A stretch of DNA of 64,000 bases from BJGN01 sp041159865 (GTDB taxonomy: Bacteria > Bacteroidota > Bacteroidia > Chitinophagales > Saprospiraceae), in assembly GCA_041159865.1 (NCBI GenBank), contig JBEAXK010000139.1:11552-75551 (forward strand), read 5' to 3'. Positions 1 to 9,842 of this stretch are shown here, one piece after another. Both the position numbers and the translations under genes were made by a program. Within the stretch, counting starts at the first letter, position 1. Every line of letters begins with the position of its first letter. Below the pieces are notes generated by a model. That model was not told where the DNA came from and ran no database searches. It worked only from the letters and a program-made list of their open reading frames with translations.

Positions 1-1
1 C

Positions 2-1261
2 TGGAAAGGAGATTTTCATAATGATTTAAATACCCAGTTGAGCTATTGGCCGGCCTATAGTGCTAATAAATTAAGTCAGTCTATGGGATTTTTAGACTGG
101 CTGGAAAAAAACAAACCTATTTTTAAAAACTATACGGCACAATATTTTCAAACCAATGGCATCAATGTACCTGGCGTTTCAACTTTTACGGGTAAACCAA
201 TGGGAGGTTGGATACAATATGCTTTTGGACCAACAGTTTCAGCATGGATTGCGCAACATTATTATTTGCAGTGGCGCTATTCTATGGATCAAACCTTCTT
301 GGCAGAAAAAGCATATCCATGGTTAGAAAATGTGGCTGTTTATTTAAATGAAATTTCCGTTTTAGACGAAAAGGGAATTAGAAAATTACCCCTTTCCTCA
401 AGTCCGGAGATATTCAATAATTCCCGCCAGGCATGGTTTTCAACAATGACAAATTTCGACCTTGCTTTGGTAAAATGGCTCTTTTCTAAAACTTCCGAAC
501 TTGCTACCGCATTAAATAAATCGGAAGATGCTGTAAAATGGAAGCAAATTGAAAGAGAATGGGGCGATTTAGATATAGATGACTCAACGGGATTAACTTT
601 TGCCAAAGGTTTTCCTTATGATGCCTCTCACAGACATTTTTCCCATTTGTTGGCATTTCATCCTTTGGGCATTATGGATTATTCTAATGGAGAAAAGGAT
701 AAAGAAGTAATTCAAAAGACCATAAATACACTGGATAAATACGGCTCCAGTCAATATTGTGGCTATTCATTTGCCTGGTTGGGTAATTTAAAAGCAAGAA
801 ATATGGATGGAGTTGGTGCTGCCGAGGCTCTACGTATTTTTGCCTCGCATTTTTGTTTGAAAAATAGTTTTCATGCCAATGGGGATCAATCCAAACTAGG
901 ATATTCAACTTTTACCTATCGTCCTTTTACATTGGAGGGCAATTTTGCCTTTGCTGCAGGACTTCAAGAGATGCTTTTGCAGAGCCATGCAGGTTTTATT
1001 TATCTTTTTCCTGCCATTCCACCTGACTGGAAAACGGTTTCATTTCAAAAAATGCGTACAGAAGGAGCCTTCTTGGTTTCTGCAAATCTGAGTGGTGGAA
1101 AGGTGTCCAAGGTTCAAATTGAGGCAACTGTTTCAGGTATTTTGAAAATTAAAAATCCGTTTGAACAAGATTCTTTTAATTCCTCCATTTCATTTATAAA
1201 AGAAGGAGAGTTACTCATTTTTAATCTTTCAAAAGGTGATATCGTAACACTTAACCTATGA
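2..1261 (+). CDS. GH95-like glycoside hydrolase, C-terminal part (5' end outside window)
   Basis: The frame is open to the left edge, so only about 420 C-terminal residues are present. I recognise the (alpha/alpha)6-barrel of family GH95 (alpha-L-fucosidase/galactosidase type). The landmarks are an N-terminal YW-containing motif at 17-49 (HNDLN...SYW), the SSSPE motif with the putative general acid Glu at 407-409, a HRHFSHLL motif near 629-652, and EGNFAFAAGLQEMLLQSH near 935-988, followed by the usual small C-terminal beta domain. Characterised GH95 fucosidases have Asn-x-Asn in the first motif and Asp in the IDGNFG motif. Here these are Asp-x-Asn and Glu-Gly-Asn, so substrate or mechanism may differ. 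It probably hydrolyses glycans outside the cytoplasm, but the signal peptide is out of view. The tricorn gene follows after 20 bp. Confidence 0.75.
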   Translation, partial: WKGDFHNDLNTQLSYWPAYSANKLSQSMGFLDWLEKNKPIFKNYTAQYFQTNGINVPGVSTFTGKPMGGWIQYAFGPTVSAWIAQHYYLQWRYSMDQTFLAEKAYPWLENVAVYLNEISVLDEKGIRKLPLSSSPEIFNNSRQAWFSTMTNFDLALVKWLFSKTSELATALNKSEDAVKWKQIEREWGDLDIDDSTGLTFAKGFPYDASHRHFSHLLAFHPLGIMDYSNGEKDKEVIQKTINTLDKYGSSQYCGYSFAWLGNLKARNMDGVGAAEALRIFASHFCLKNSFHANGDQSKLGYSTFTYRPFTLEGNFAFAAGLQEMLLQSHAGFIYLFPAIPPDWKTVSFQKMRTEGAFLVSANLSGGKVSKVQIEATVSGILKIKNPFEQDSFNSSISFIKEGELLIFNLSKGDIVTLNL

Positions 1262-1281
1262 TTTATTAAATTTATAAAAAA

Positions 1282-4200
1282 ATGATTATGATAAACAGCC
1301 TGTTAAAAATGATTACGCCTATTTTATGGGTCTTTTTGGGTGTTATCTGTTTAAAAACGACCGGTTTTTCACAAGGTACCAGGTTGTTAAGACAACCTAC
1401 GGTCAGTAAAGATCAGATTGCTTTTATTTATGCCGATGATATTTGGATTGTTCAAAAAAATGGAGGTATTGCACGCCGATTAACAACCCATGAAGGAAGT
1501 GAGAGCGTTCCACATTTCTCCCCCGATGGAAAATGGATCGCATTTTCAGCTCAATATGCTGGAAATATCGACGCTTATGTGATTCCCTCCGAAGGCGGTG
1601 AACCGAAAAGATTGACCTGGCATCCCGGAGAAGATTTGGTTCAAGGTTGGTCTCCCGATGGAAAATCGGTGCTTTTTCGATCAGGTGCAGCAGGGATGCC
1701 AACTAAAATTAATCAATTTTATTATGTAAATAAAGAGGGTGGCTGGCCGAAAGATCTGGGTATTCCTCAGGCTTCTTTTGGAGAAATTTCGCCCGATGGG
1801 AAATTTGCAGCCTTCATGCCTATCACTTTCTGGGATCCTGAATGGCGTAATTATAGAGGCGGACAGGCACTGCCAATTTGGATAGTTGAACTTTCAACAA
1901 TGAAATTAGAACAAACACCTCAACTAAATAGGGAAAGACACACCGATCCGGTTTGGTTAAATGATCAAGTTTATTTTCTTTCAGAAAGAGATTATGCAAA
2001 TAATATCTGGAGTTATGACCGTAAATCCAAACAAGTAAAACAACATACTTTTCATAAAGACTTCGATGTAAAAAGTCTGGACGCAGGTCTCGATGAAATT
2101 GTATATGAACAAGGCGGATATCTTCATTTGCTACATCCATTATCAGGAAAATCAACCCAGTTAAATATTGAGGTTAAAGGCGATTTTACCTGGGCTATGC
2201 CTCGCTGGGAAACAATTAAACCTGAATGGCTTACGAATGCTTCTCTTTCTCCAACAGGTCAAAGAGCCCTTTTTGAATATAGAGGGGAAATTTTTACGAC
2301 GCCTAAAGAAAATGGTTCCTGGCGCAATATCTCCAATTCACCCGGCGTTGCCGATCGTTATCCCTCTTGGTCTGCTGATGGTCAAAAAATAGCCTGGTTT
2401 TCTGACGCTTCAGGCGAATATCAACTGGTCGTCGCAGATCAGTTAGGAACTATTGAAAAATCAATTAAATTAACTAATCCCTCTTTTTACTTTTACCCTG
2501 TCTGGTCATCTGATAATAGGCATATCGCATTTACAGATAAAGATTATTCGTTATATGTTTATGATACAGAAAAAGGAATCTTAAAAAAGGTAGATACTGA
2601 TTTATATGCAAATCCTGATAGGAGTTTACTTCCCGTTTGGTCTCCCGACGGCAAATGGATTGCTTATGCCCGCCGTTTACCCAATCAACTTCGATCTATT
2701 TTTGTGTACGAATTAATGTCGGGTGTCTCCAAAGCTATAACTGATCCTTTAGCCGACGCAATTGATCCTGTCTGGGATGAGGGAGGAGAATGGTTGTTCT
2801 TCTTAGCCAGTACCGATTTTGGTGTCGCTTCTGGCTGGCTTGACATGACTTCTTATGATAAACCCGTTTCGAGGTCTATTTATGCCGCTGTACTTTCTGT
2901 TGCTGGAAAATCACCTTTATTACCTCTTAGTGATGAAGAAAAATCAACAAAGGATTCAACGGATAAATCGGTAAAATCAAAAATAATTAAAATCGATTTT
3001 AACGGAATTCAGCAACGTATAGTCGCTTTAAATTTACCTAAAAAATCATTCCAGCATTTGTATCCTGGGGTAGGTGGCAGTATTATTTATTCTGAAAATA
3101 CAGAAGGTAGTCAGAATTTAAATATTCAAAGATTCATTTTTAATACGCGCAAAACGGATTTATTAATCAGTGGTGTTAGTAATATAGCCATTTCACAAAA
3201 TAGAAAGCAACTTCTTTATCAGGCAGGAAGTACCTGGGGTATTATAAAGTCAGAGACTCCAGGTAAGATTGGCGATGGTAAATTGAATGTTAACATGGGT
3301 ATGAAAATTGACCCGACCTCAGAATGGAGACAAATATTTAAAGAGGGATGGCGGTTTCAAAGAGATTTTCTATATGTTGATAATGTGCACGGGGCACCAT
3401 GGGATAAAATTTATGAGTGGTATCAACCATGGGTTGAACATGTTAGGCATCGGACCGATTTAAATTATGTCGTTGATATTTTGGGGGGCGAAGTTTCAGT
3501 AGGTCATTCTTACACCAGTGGAGGCGATTTCCCCACGCTGAATAATCAAGAGGCTGGGCTCTTAGGTGCTGACTATGAATGGTCAGATGTTGGTTTTAGA
3601 TTTAAAAAAATATTGACCGGAGAGCAATGGAATCCCGATTTAGTAGCTCCGCTGGCTATTCCTGGGCTGGGGGTTAAAGAAGGGGACTATTTGTTGGAAA
3701 TAAACGGGCAGAAGCTCAGTATAGATAATAATCCACATAAACTTTTAATTGGATCAGTGGGTCGTTTAACCCAGATTCGAATTAATTCAACACCTGCGCT
3801 TGAGGGATCAAAAGTAATAGAGGTAATACCCATTGCCAATGAAAGTGGATTAAGATTAAGAGAGTGGGTGGAAAATAACAGACGCAAAGTAGATGTATTA
3901 TCGAATGGGAAACTGGCCTATGTTTATGTCCCCAATACTGGACAGCCTGGTTATACCTATTTCAACAGGTATTATTTTGGACAGCAGGACAAACAAGGAG
4001 CTGTTATTGATGAACGAAATAATGGTGGCGGATCTGCGGCCGACTATATGGTAGAGGTAATGAACAGACCTTTAATGGGTTATTTTAATAATAGAGTGGA
4101 TGGTCACACTGTTTCTACTACACCTATGTCAGGAATTTTCGGCCCTAAAGTGATGATTATTAACGAACGTGCTGGTTCGGGGGGTGATTTATTGCCATAT

Positions 4201-4536
4201 ATGTTCAAAAAATCAATGATTGGCCCTTTAATTGGTACACGTACCTGGGGCGGTCTGGTAGGAACCTGGGATACTCCTCGTTTTTTAGACGGGGGTAGAA
4301 TGGTTGCTCCGAGAGGTGGATTTTTTGATACCGATGGTCGTTGGGCAGTGGAAGGTGAGGGTATTTCTCCTGACATTGAAGTTCTACAAGATCCTACTGC
4401 TGTTTTAGCAGGCAAGGATCCTCAATTAGAGAGAGCTGTTCAGGAAGCACTTAAGTTATTGGAGACTAAAGGGGTAAAATTTAAAGAAGAACCGGCACCA
4501 CCCGTACGTTGGAAACGTCCTGGAGGAAACCGATAA
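1282..4536 (+). CDS. Tricorn-type protease (S41), exported
   Basis: This 1084-residue protein has the tricorn architecture: a signal peptide (about residues 1-30), TolB/PD40 propeller blades rich in SPDGKW motifs (about 40-650), a C1 helical region, a PDZ domain (about 765-855) and an S41 serine-protease core (about 860-1060). The catalytic signature is visible: His742 in GHSY, nucleophile Ser966 in GSGGD, and Glu1024/Glu1026 in the EGEGISPD motif, almost at the numbering of the Thermoplasma enzyme (H746, S965, E1023). Tricorn degrades oligopeptides. Bacteroidota homologues are commonly exported, as the signal peptide suggests here. A convergent terminator hairpin follows. Family and active site are firm; the substrate is unknown. 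Confidence 0.9.
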   Translation: MIMINSLLKMITPILWVFLGVICLKTTGFSQGTRLLRQPTVSKDQIAFIYADDIWIVQKNGGIARRLTTHEGSESVPHFSPDGKWIAFSAQYAGNIDAYVIPSEGGEPKRLTWHPGEDLVQGWSPDGKSVLFRSGAAGMPTKINQFYYVNKEGGWPKDLGIPQASFGEISPDGKFAAFMPITFWDPEWRNYRGGQALPIWIVELSTMKLEQTPQLNRERHTDPVWLNDQVYFLSERDYANNIWSYDRKSKQVKQHTFHKDFDVKSLDAGLDEIVYEQGGYLHLLHPLSGKSTQLNIEVKGDFTWAMPRWETIKPEWLTNASLSPTGQRALFEYRGEIFTTPKENGSWRNISNSPGVADRYPSWSADGQKIAWFSDASGEYQLVVADQLGTIEKSIKLTNPSFYFYPVWSSDNRHIAFTDKDYSLYVYDTEKGILKKVDTDLYANPDRSLLPVWSPDGKWIAYARRLPNQLRSIFVYELMSGVSKAITDPLADAIDPVWDEGGEWLFFLASTDFGVASGWLDMTSYDKPVSRSIYAAVLSVAGKSPLLPLSDEEKSTKDSTDKSVKSKIIKIDFNGIQQRIVALNLPKKSFQHLYPGVGGSIIYSENTEGSQNLNIQRFIFNTRKTDLLISGVSNIAISQNRKQLLYQAGSTWGIIKSETPGKIGDGKLNVNMGMKIDPTSEWRQIFKEGWRFQRDFLYVDNVHGAPWDKIYEWYQPWVEHVRHRTDLNYVVDILGGEVSVGHSYTSGGDFPTLNNQEAGLLGADYEWSDVGFRFKKILTGEQWNPDLVAPLAIPGLGVKEGDYLLEINGQKLSIDNNPHKLLIGSVGRLTQIRINSTPALEGSKVIEVIPIANESGLRLREWVENNRRKVDVLSNGKLAYVYVPNTGQPGYTYFNRYYFGQQDKQGAVIDERNNGGGSAADYMVEVMNRPLMGYFNNRVDGHTVSTTPMSGIFGPKVMIINERAGSGGDLLPYMFKKSMIGPLIGTRTWGGLVGTWDTPRFLDGGRMVAPRGGFFDTDGRWAVEGEGISPDIEVLQDPTAVLAGKDPQLERAVQEALKLLETKGVKFKEEPAPPVRWKRPGGNR

Positions 4537-4579
4537 TCATCGTATTTTACTGACCTAGGTTAAAATGATGCTTATTAAT

Positions 4580-4619
4580 AAAGCAAAACGTGGGAATTAT
4601 TTCTTGCGTTTTGCTTTTT
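4580..4619. terminator. Bidirectional intrinsic terminator between tricorn gene and lpxK
   Basis: An 11-bp perfect inverted repeat (AAAGCAAAACG / CGTTTTGCTTT) with a 16-nt loop is flanked by T-rich sequence on the plus side and an A-run on the other. It lies between two convergent genes and can serve both. Confidence 0.75.
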
Positions 4620-4638
4620 AAATAGGTAAATTAATCTG

Positions 4639-5706
4639 TTAAGATTGAAAATCAAGTAAACTTTGCTTGATTTGTGCTAAGAAATGTTCCTCGTCATTGC
4701 CATGGAAGATTACCTGAACGGGTAAGACAAAAACAGCTATATTTTCAGCTATCAGAAAATCACGATGAAGCCACATTCTGGTAGCATCTTTTTCAGTAGT
4801 CAGGATGATTTTATGATTTCCTTCCATTCGATCTAATGAAACTTTAAGTTGAGCCATTTCATATTGGGAAAAGTAATGGTGGTCTTCAAAAACCTTATGG
4901 ACAAGAACATCGATTTTGGGTTTTAAATATTCCTCCAGATAAGAAACACCAGCTATAGCACTTACCAATAATACTTGATGCTGCTGGTTCAGAATTATTT
5001 TGATTTCTGGATTAAACAAATAATATGGGTTTCCATATTTAAAAGAGGAAAAATAAACGTTCTGATTATTCTGAGGTTTTATTTTTTTTATAAAATTTTG
5101 CCTTGTTTCTTTTGATAAATGTTGCGGACATTTACTGACTATTAGTATATCTGCTCTTTTATAAGCATTTCGCCATTCTCTAAGTCTTCCTGTAGGAAGA
5201 AGATAATCAGAAAAAAAGGGTTGCTGGAACGTAGTCAGTATGATATCAAGTTCAGGTTTTATAGCTCTGTGCTGGAAGGCATCATCCAGGACAATAACCT
5301 GTAAACCAGCATTTATACCTACCATCTCTGAAACACCACTAACTCTGCTTTCACATACTGCTACGGAAACTTCAGGAAATTTACTTTTTATTTGTAAGGG
5401 TTCATCGCCCACTTCGTCAGATTTTAAAAAGGGTTCCACCCAGATAAATCCTGTAGTTTTTCTATTATAACCTCTGCTTAAAACGCCGACATTTAAGTAA
5501 TTTTTTAAGTAATTTACTAAAAATTCAACGTGTGGCGTTTTTCCGGATCCTCCTACCGATAAATTTCCAACGGATAAAATAGGAAGGCTAAATTTCAAAG
5601 GTTTTATAATTTCGGTTAAGTATAAAAATCGATGAATACTCACACCAATGCCATAAAGCAAGGACAATGGGAGCAAAAGAAATCGAACTAATAGATGTTG
5701 AAGCAT
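4639..5706 (-). CDS. lpxK: Tetraacyldisaccharide 4'-kinase (lipid A 4'-kinase)
   Basis: LpxK transfers the ATP gamma-phosphate to the 4' position of the lipid A disaccharide precursor at the inner membrane. The protein starts with a hydrophobic N-terminal helix (LLVRFLLLPLSLLYG), followed by the Walker A motif GNLSVGGSGKTP and the family DDAFQHR motif. I chose the ATG at 5706 (355 aa, normal length). The reading frame runs 31 codons further upstream, but that would overlap the divergent nucleotidyltransferase start and adds no conserved sequence. lpxH is elsewhere in the window (53.3-54.1 kb), so lipid A genes are dispersed. Confidence 0.93.
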   Translation of the reverse strand: MLQHLLVRFLLLPLSLLYGIGVSIHRFLYLTEIIKPLKFSLPILSVGNLSVGGSGKTPHVEFLVNYLKNYLNVGVLSRGYNRKTTGFIWVEPFLKSDEVGDEPLQIKSKFPEVSVAVCESRVSGVSEMVGINAGLQVIVLDDAFQHRAIKPELDIILTTFQQPFFSDYLLPTGRLREWRNAYKRADILIVSKCPQHLSKETRQNFIKKIKPQNNQNVYFSSFKYGNPYYLFNPEIKIILNQQHQVLLVSAIAGVSYLEEYLKPKIDVLVHKVFEDHHYFSQYEMAQLKVSLDRMEGNHKIILTTEKDATRMWLHRDFLIAENIAVFVLPVQVIFHGNDEEHFLAQIKQSLLDFQS

Positions 5707-5740
5707 TTTACTGTTATCTTTATACCGAAATGCAATATAT

Positions 5741-6475
5741 ATGAAAGCCATGATTTTTGCTGCTGGTCTGGGAACCAGATTGCGACCTCTTACCAACAAT
5801 ATTCCTAAAGCTTTAGTTCCTTTAAACGGGGTAACCTTACTGGAACTGGCTATTAGGAGATTAAAATATTATGGCTTCAATGAAATAATCATTAATGTTC
5901 ATCATTTTGGAGATAAAATAATTGAATTCCTGGATAAAAAAAACAACTTTGATATTGAAATTCATATTTCAAAAGAGGAAAATGAATTGTTAGATACAGG
6001 AGGTGGATTGAAAAAAGCCTCGTGGTTTTTTCAAAAAGATCCATTTTTGATGGTCAATGCAGATATTGTAACCAGTTTAAATCTGTCAAAAATAATTGAA
6101 TTTCATCGCGAAAATTCATTTTTGGTTACTTTGGCCGTTCAATCACGAGACTCATCCAGGCAATTAATATTCAATGAGGATCATTTATTGAGTGGATGGA
6201 AGAACCATCAAACTGGAGAGGAAATTTTATCCAGAACTATAAAAAGGCCGACCTTTTATTCCTTTAGTGGCATCCATGTTGTTAATCCTGAAATTTTTAA
6301 ACTAATGCCTGAGGAGGAAAAATTTCCAATCATGCCTTTTTATTTAAAAATAGCGTCAAATAATCCAATGGGAGCTTTTAACCATTCGGGAGACATTTGG
6401 CAAGATGTTGGAAAGTTAAATGCTGTTGAAAAAACGGAAGAAATATTACATTTAATTCCAGGTATTTCCGCGTAA
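5741..6475 (+). CDS. Nucleotidyltransferase family protein (sugar-1-phosphate NTase; possible HddC/MurU type)
   Basis: This 244-residue protein opens with the sugar nucleotidyltransferase signature MIFAAGLGTRLRPLTNNIPKAL, in which the GxGTRLxPLTxxxPK loop binds the NTP. It continues with the NADIV metal-binding Asp region. It lacks the left-handed beta-helix acyltransferase domain of GlmU, so it only activates a sugar-1-phosphate. Close relatives include MurNAc-1-P uridylyltransferase (MurU) and D-glycero-D-manno-heptose-1-P guanylyltransferase (HddC). The HddA-like kinase and GmhA near 57-59 kb make a heptose role plausible but unproven. It starts 34 bp from the divergent lpxK, and its last 24 bp overlap the convergent DUF2851 gene. 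Confidence 0.82.
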   Translation: MKAMIFAAGLGTRLRPLTNNIPKALVPLNGVTLLELAIRRLKYYGFNEIIINVHHFGDKIIEFLDKKNNFDIEIHISKEENELLDTGGGLKKASWFFQKDPFLMVNADIVTSLNLSKIIEFHRENSFLVTLAVQSRDSSRQLIFNEDHLLSGWKNHQTGEEILSRTIKRPTFYSFSGIHVVNPEIFKLMPEEEKFPIMPFYLKIASNNPMGAFNHSGDIWQDVGKLNAVEKTEEILHLIPGISA

Positions 6476-7741
6476 AATGGCGTGTCCAATGGCACAGGAA
6501 AGGCATAACCTTTTATCACAATATTCATTCTTCAAGTGAATTAAACTTTGGCTTTCAGCGGCTGAAACGGGTATTATGCCCATATTCTTCCAATTTCGAA
6601 TCAAGATATTATCTTCAGCATCTAGATCATTTAATAATTCGAGTGCTCGCGCTTTCACATCAGGCAGATGGTTTATTTCAGCAAAGAGAAATTGAAATGG
6701 AATGACAAAATTTATAGCAATCCGCTGTATTAAATCTAACCCGGCAGCCGCACTGTTTTGGGTTGTTTTTTTGCCAAATCTAAAATGATTTTTCCAGTAT
6801 AAGGAAGTACGAATATCAAAAAAGGAGTACAATTCAGTTTTACTGCTAAGGGCAATAAGCTTACTTTTGAGGTGTTCTGTTTGAAATATAAAACCGGCTA
6901 ATGCTGCCATTCTCTTTTCTGGAAAGCCTGATGGTCTCATGCGCATATAACGCCATTGACCTTTAGGGATTGGAGTCAGATTTAATTTTTGTTTTTGAAA
7001 AATATACTCATTTTTCAACTGAAGCTGATATTCATCCGTTATCAAATCACCGTCTTCACCCAGAAGATTAGCCTGGCCAAATAAAATGGCCTCTATCTGG
7101 AAAAGATTTTGTAATCGTTGCAGTTTTTTAATATCAAGAGTACGGGCTACCTGCATAAATGGTTCCGTATTGACTCTAAGGCCAATATTATAGGCAAGGC
7201 GCTGAAAAGCAAGTTGTTCCCAGTCTCCATTCAGCATTAAAAAATGTTCTTTTAAGATAGCTGTTTTTACCTCTATGCGCTCTACCGAGAGTGTTTCCAG
7301 CCACTTACGTTTTGTAAGAGGTGAAACATAAGGCCAGTGGAAGGAACACGGAAGAGTTTCTTTTATAGCAATGAGCTGATGGAATAAATGTGATAAATTG
7401 GGAAAAATGCGGTCTTTTAAAATCAAACAAGGTATTTCAGACCCGTCTGTACGAAAAATTTTAACCGTTTCTTCATAGACAACATGAAGAATTACATTAT
7501 TGTAATGTAAATGACCAGCATGTCCATGTTTAACCCAATCGGTAGTTGTCAGATGTATTTCAACCTGTCCAACCCATTTTATATCATCTAAAATAAGATG
7601 GGCTTCATAAAAATCGGGTCCTGCATGACTATTTAACTTTCCCACTCTTAAAATGGTTAATGCTTGACCTTGGGTAGTTATTAAGGAATGTGTATTAAAC
7701 TGCTGGTACTGCCATACAAAATGGAGGAAATCTTCACGCAT
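6452..7741 (-). CDS. DUF2851 family protein
   Basis: A 429-residue cytosolic protein without signal peptide or membrane segment. It matches the DUF2851 family, found mainly in Bacteroidota and of unknown function. Recognisable features are the N-terminal VGKLNSHAGPDF segment, the QVEIHLTTTDWxxHGH block, and a Cys pair near the C-terminus (CDKRLCLSCAIGHAIL) that could bind metal. It ends inside the 3' end of the convergent nucleotidyltransferase gene (24-bp overlap). I assign no function. Confidence 0.85.
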   Translation of the reverse strand: MREDFLHFVWQYQQFNTHSLITTQGQALTILRVGKLNSHAGPDFYEAHLILDDIKWVGQVEIHLTTTDWVKHGHAGHLHYNNVILHVVYEETVKIFRTDGSEIPCLILKDRIFPNLSHLFHQLIAIKETLPCSFHWPYVSPLTKRKWLETLSVERIEVKTAILKEHFLMLNGDWEQLAFQRLAYNIGLRVNTEPFMQVARTLDIKKLQRLQNLFQIEAILFGQANLLGEDGDLITDEYQLQLKNEYIFQKQKLNLTPIPKGQWRYMRMRPSGFPEKRMAALAGFIFQTEHLKSKLIALSSKTELYSFFDIRTSLYWKNHFRFGKKTTQNSAAAGLDLIQRIAINFVIPFQFLFAEINHLPDVKARALELLNDLDAEDNILIRNWKNMGIIPVSAAESQSLIHLKNEYCDKRLCLSCAIGHAILRGNTWN

Positions 7742-7814
7742 GATTATTTATTTTGCTGTAATTTCTTCCTATTTGTATAGAGTTCAAAGGACAAAAAACG
7801 GAAAATCCGACTTA

Positions 7815-8468
7815 TTAAGAAGTAGTCATTTCAGCAAAATGATAAACATGAACCCCTGGTTTATTCAAAACTGCTGCCTGATACATAGATCTGGCCACTT
7901 GTGAAGCTTCAATGGGTTTGTAAATAGAGGGAATTAAAAAAGTGAATGGTTTCATGAGGATAGTTGAAATTTTTTCTCCCAATCTAAATTCTTTTCTGTC
8001 TCCCAATAATAAAGATGGACGAAATATAGAGATTGAATCAATCTCTTTTTTCATAACAACCTCTTCAACTTCACCTTTTAAGGAAAGGTAGAAATTATTG
8101 CTTTTACTGTCTGCGCCAACTGAGGAGACGAGTAAAAAGGTAGTACACCCATTTTCTTGACAAAACTGAGCTGCTTTTACGGGAATATCGTAATCAATTT
8201 TTCGATATTCAGTGAGGTTCCCCTTTACTTTTTTTTGAGTTGTACCTACAGAACAAAATACAACACTGCATAAGCTTAACGCTTTTTTAAAAGCATCGTC
8301 GTTGTTAAAATCTATAACAATATTTTTAATCCTTTTAGCGTCATTGCTTAATTTATGCCGTGTAATCAGATAGATATCAGCAAAGTGGTTGTCCTTTAAA
8401 AGCAAGGACAAAAGTTGGTTTCCGATTAAGCCTGTACTTCCGATGACAGCTACATTTTTCTTTTCCAT
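7815..8468 (-). CDS. NAD(P)-binding oxidoreductase (atypical SDR, HTATIP2-like)
   Basis: A 217-residue Rossmann protein with the N-terminal dinucleotide-binding loop VIGSTGLIGNQL (GxxGxxG) and the typical FLLVSSVGAD strand of NAD(P)H-binding atypical SDRs. The catalytic YxxxK is replaced by YLSLKGEVE, which keeps a Lys three residues after Leu, as in the TIP30/HTATIP2-like group. The substrate is unknown. It is a single-gene unit, divergent from the sterol desaturase-like gene. Confidence 0.78.
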   Translation of the reverse strand: MEKKNVAVIGSTGLIGNQLLSLLLKDNHFADIYLITRHKLSNDAKRIKNIVIDFNNDDAFKKALSLCSVVFCSVGTTQKKVKGNLTEYRKIDYDIPVKAAQFCQENGCTTFLLVSSVGADSKSNNFYLSLKGEVEEVVMKKEIDSISIFRPSLLLGDRKEFRLGEKISTILMKPFTFLIPSIYKPIEASQVARSMYQAAVLNKPGVHVYHFAEMTTS

Positions 8469-8558
8469 AAAATAATCAGGGTAAATTTATTGCAATGTAA
8501 TTGATTATTATGTTAAAGAAGTTTACATTTATATAATTTACTAAAATTTTGAAAATAC

Positions 8559-9824
8559 ATGAGGGGTCAATTAGGGAATTACGGAACCATTCTAATGTTT
8601 ATCATTCCAATTTTCCTGCTTTTTATTTTTTTAGAGAAAGCATATGCATGGTACTTTAAAAAGGTACCATTTAAACAAATGGATTTGATTTCAAGTCTTA
8701 GTGCGGGTTTTTCTAATTCTATTAAAGACTCATTAGGAATTGTATTTGTGATAGTTTCCTATGGTTTTATGGTTTCAAAACTAGCCATATTTGAAATAAA
8801 ATCGACTGTTTTTCTATATTTCAGCGCATTTATAATTCTTGATTTTTATGGTTATTGCACCCATAGATTAGCCCATTCCATTAATTTTTTCTGGAATAAA
8901 CATGCTATTCACCATAGCAGCGAAGAATTTGATCTTGCCTGTGCCTTGAGGCAACCTGTCGCTCAATTCGTGAATTTATTCACCTTTATATTATTGCCTG
9001 CAGCTATATTAGGTATACCAGTGAAAGTTATTGCTATGGTAACACCCATTCATTTTTTTCTTCAATTTTGGTATCATACGATTCATATTGGCAAACTGGG
9101 TTTTCTTGAAAAGATTATAGTCACTCCTTCACATCATAGAGTACATCATGCCATAAATCCGGTTTATTTAGATAAAAATCATGGGCAGATTTTTATTTTA
9201 TGGGATAAACTGTTTGGTACCTTTCAGGAAGAATTAGATGAAGTTCCACCGGTGTATGGTATTACCAGGCCAATGAAAACCTGGAACCCAATCAGGATTA
9301 ATTTTAAACATCTCACCTTATTAATTCAAGATGCTATTCATACTAAAAGCTGGAAAAATAAGTTGGTTATCTGGTTTAAACCTACGGGGTGGAGACCTGA
9401 AGATGTGATAGAAAAATATCCAGTTGAGAAAATAAAGGATCCTTATCAGTATGTTAAATACGAAACATCTTCCTCCTCTTTATTAATGGTTTGGTTATGG
9501 TTTAAGGTAGTTCTAACCTTAATATTTATGTATCACTTATTCGGAAACTTAGCAGTAATTGGTAAGCCTGATATACTTGTATATGGTCTTTTTTTAATAC
9601 TAAGCATTTATGCCTACACGGAATTGATGGATGGTAATAAGGATGCAGTATTGTGGGACATATTAAAAGCAATTGCAGGAATAATAATTTTGATAAAAAT
9701 GGATGGATGGTTTGGAATAAGGGGTATTTTTTCCTTGCTTATTTCATTTTATCTCCTTATTTCTGTTGTAGCAACCTACTATTTTACCTTTCTCGATAAA
9801 AAAAGAATGTCACTGAATGTTTGA
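8559..9824 (+). CDS. Sterol desaturase / fatty acid hydroxylase superfamily membrane protein
   Basis: A 421-residue integral membrane protein carrying the di-iron histidine clusters of the superfamily: H102xxxH106, H115xxHH119 and HH192-193xxHH196-197. There are hydrophobic segments near the N-terminus (about 10-30, 55-100, 130-170) and an additional C-terminal membrane region (about 315-415) made of four or five helices. The superfamily uses O2 and a di-iron centre to hydroxylate or desaturate lipids. The specific lipid substrate is not predictable. It converges on folA with an 18-bp gap and no terminator hairpin. Confidence 0.87.
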   Translation: MRGQLGNYGTILMFIIPIFLLFIFLEKAYAWYFKKVPFKQMDLISSLSAGFSNSIKDSLGIVFVIVSYGFMVSKLAIFEIKSTVFLYFSAFIILDFYGYCTHRLAHSINFFWNKHAIHHSSEEFDLACALRQPVAQFVNLFTFILLPAAILGIPVKVIAMVTPIHFFLQFWYHTIHIGKLGFLEKIIVTPSHHRVHHAINPVYLDKNHGQIFILWDKLFGTFQEELDEVPPVYGITRPMKTWNPIRINFKHLTLLIQDAIHTKSWKNKLVIWFKPTGWRPEDVIEKYPVEKIKDPYQYVKYETSSSSLLMVWLWFKVVLTLIFMYHLFGNLAVIGKPDILVYGLFLILSIYAYTELMDGNKDAVLWDILKAIAGIIILIKMDGWFGIRGIFSLLISFYLLISVVATYYFTFLDKKRMSLNV

Positions 9825-9842
9825 GAAATAGGATAAATATCT

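Noticed and set aside
1282..4536. Possible TolB (Tol-Pal) gene because of many PD40 repeats
   Set aside because: Length, PDZ and the full S41 catalytic set (H742, S966, E1024/E1026) show a tricorn-type protease.
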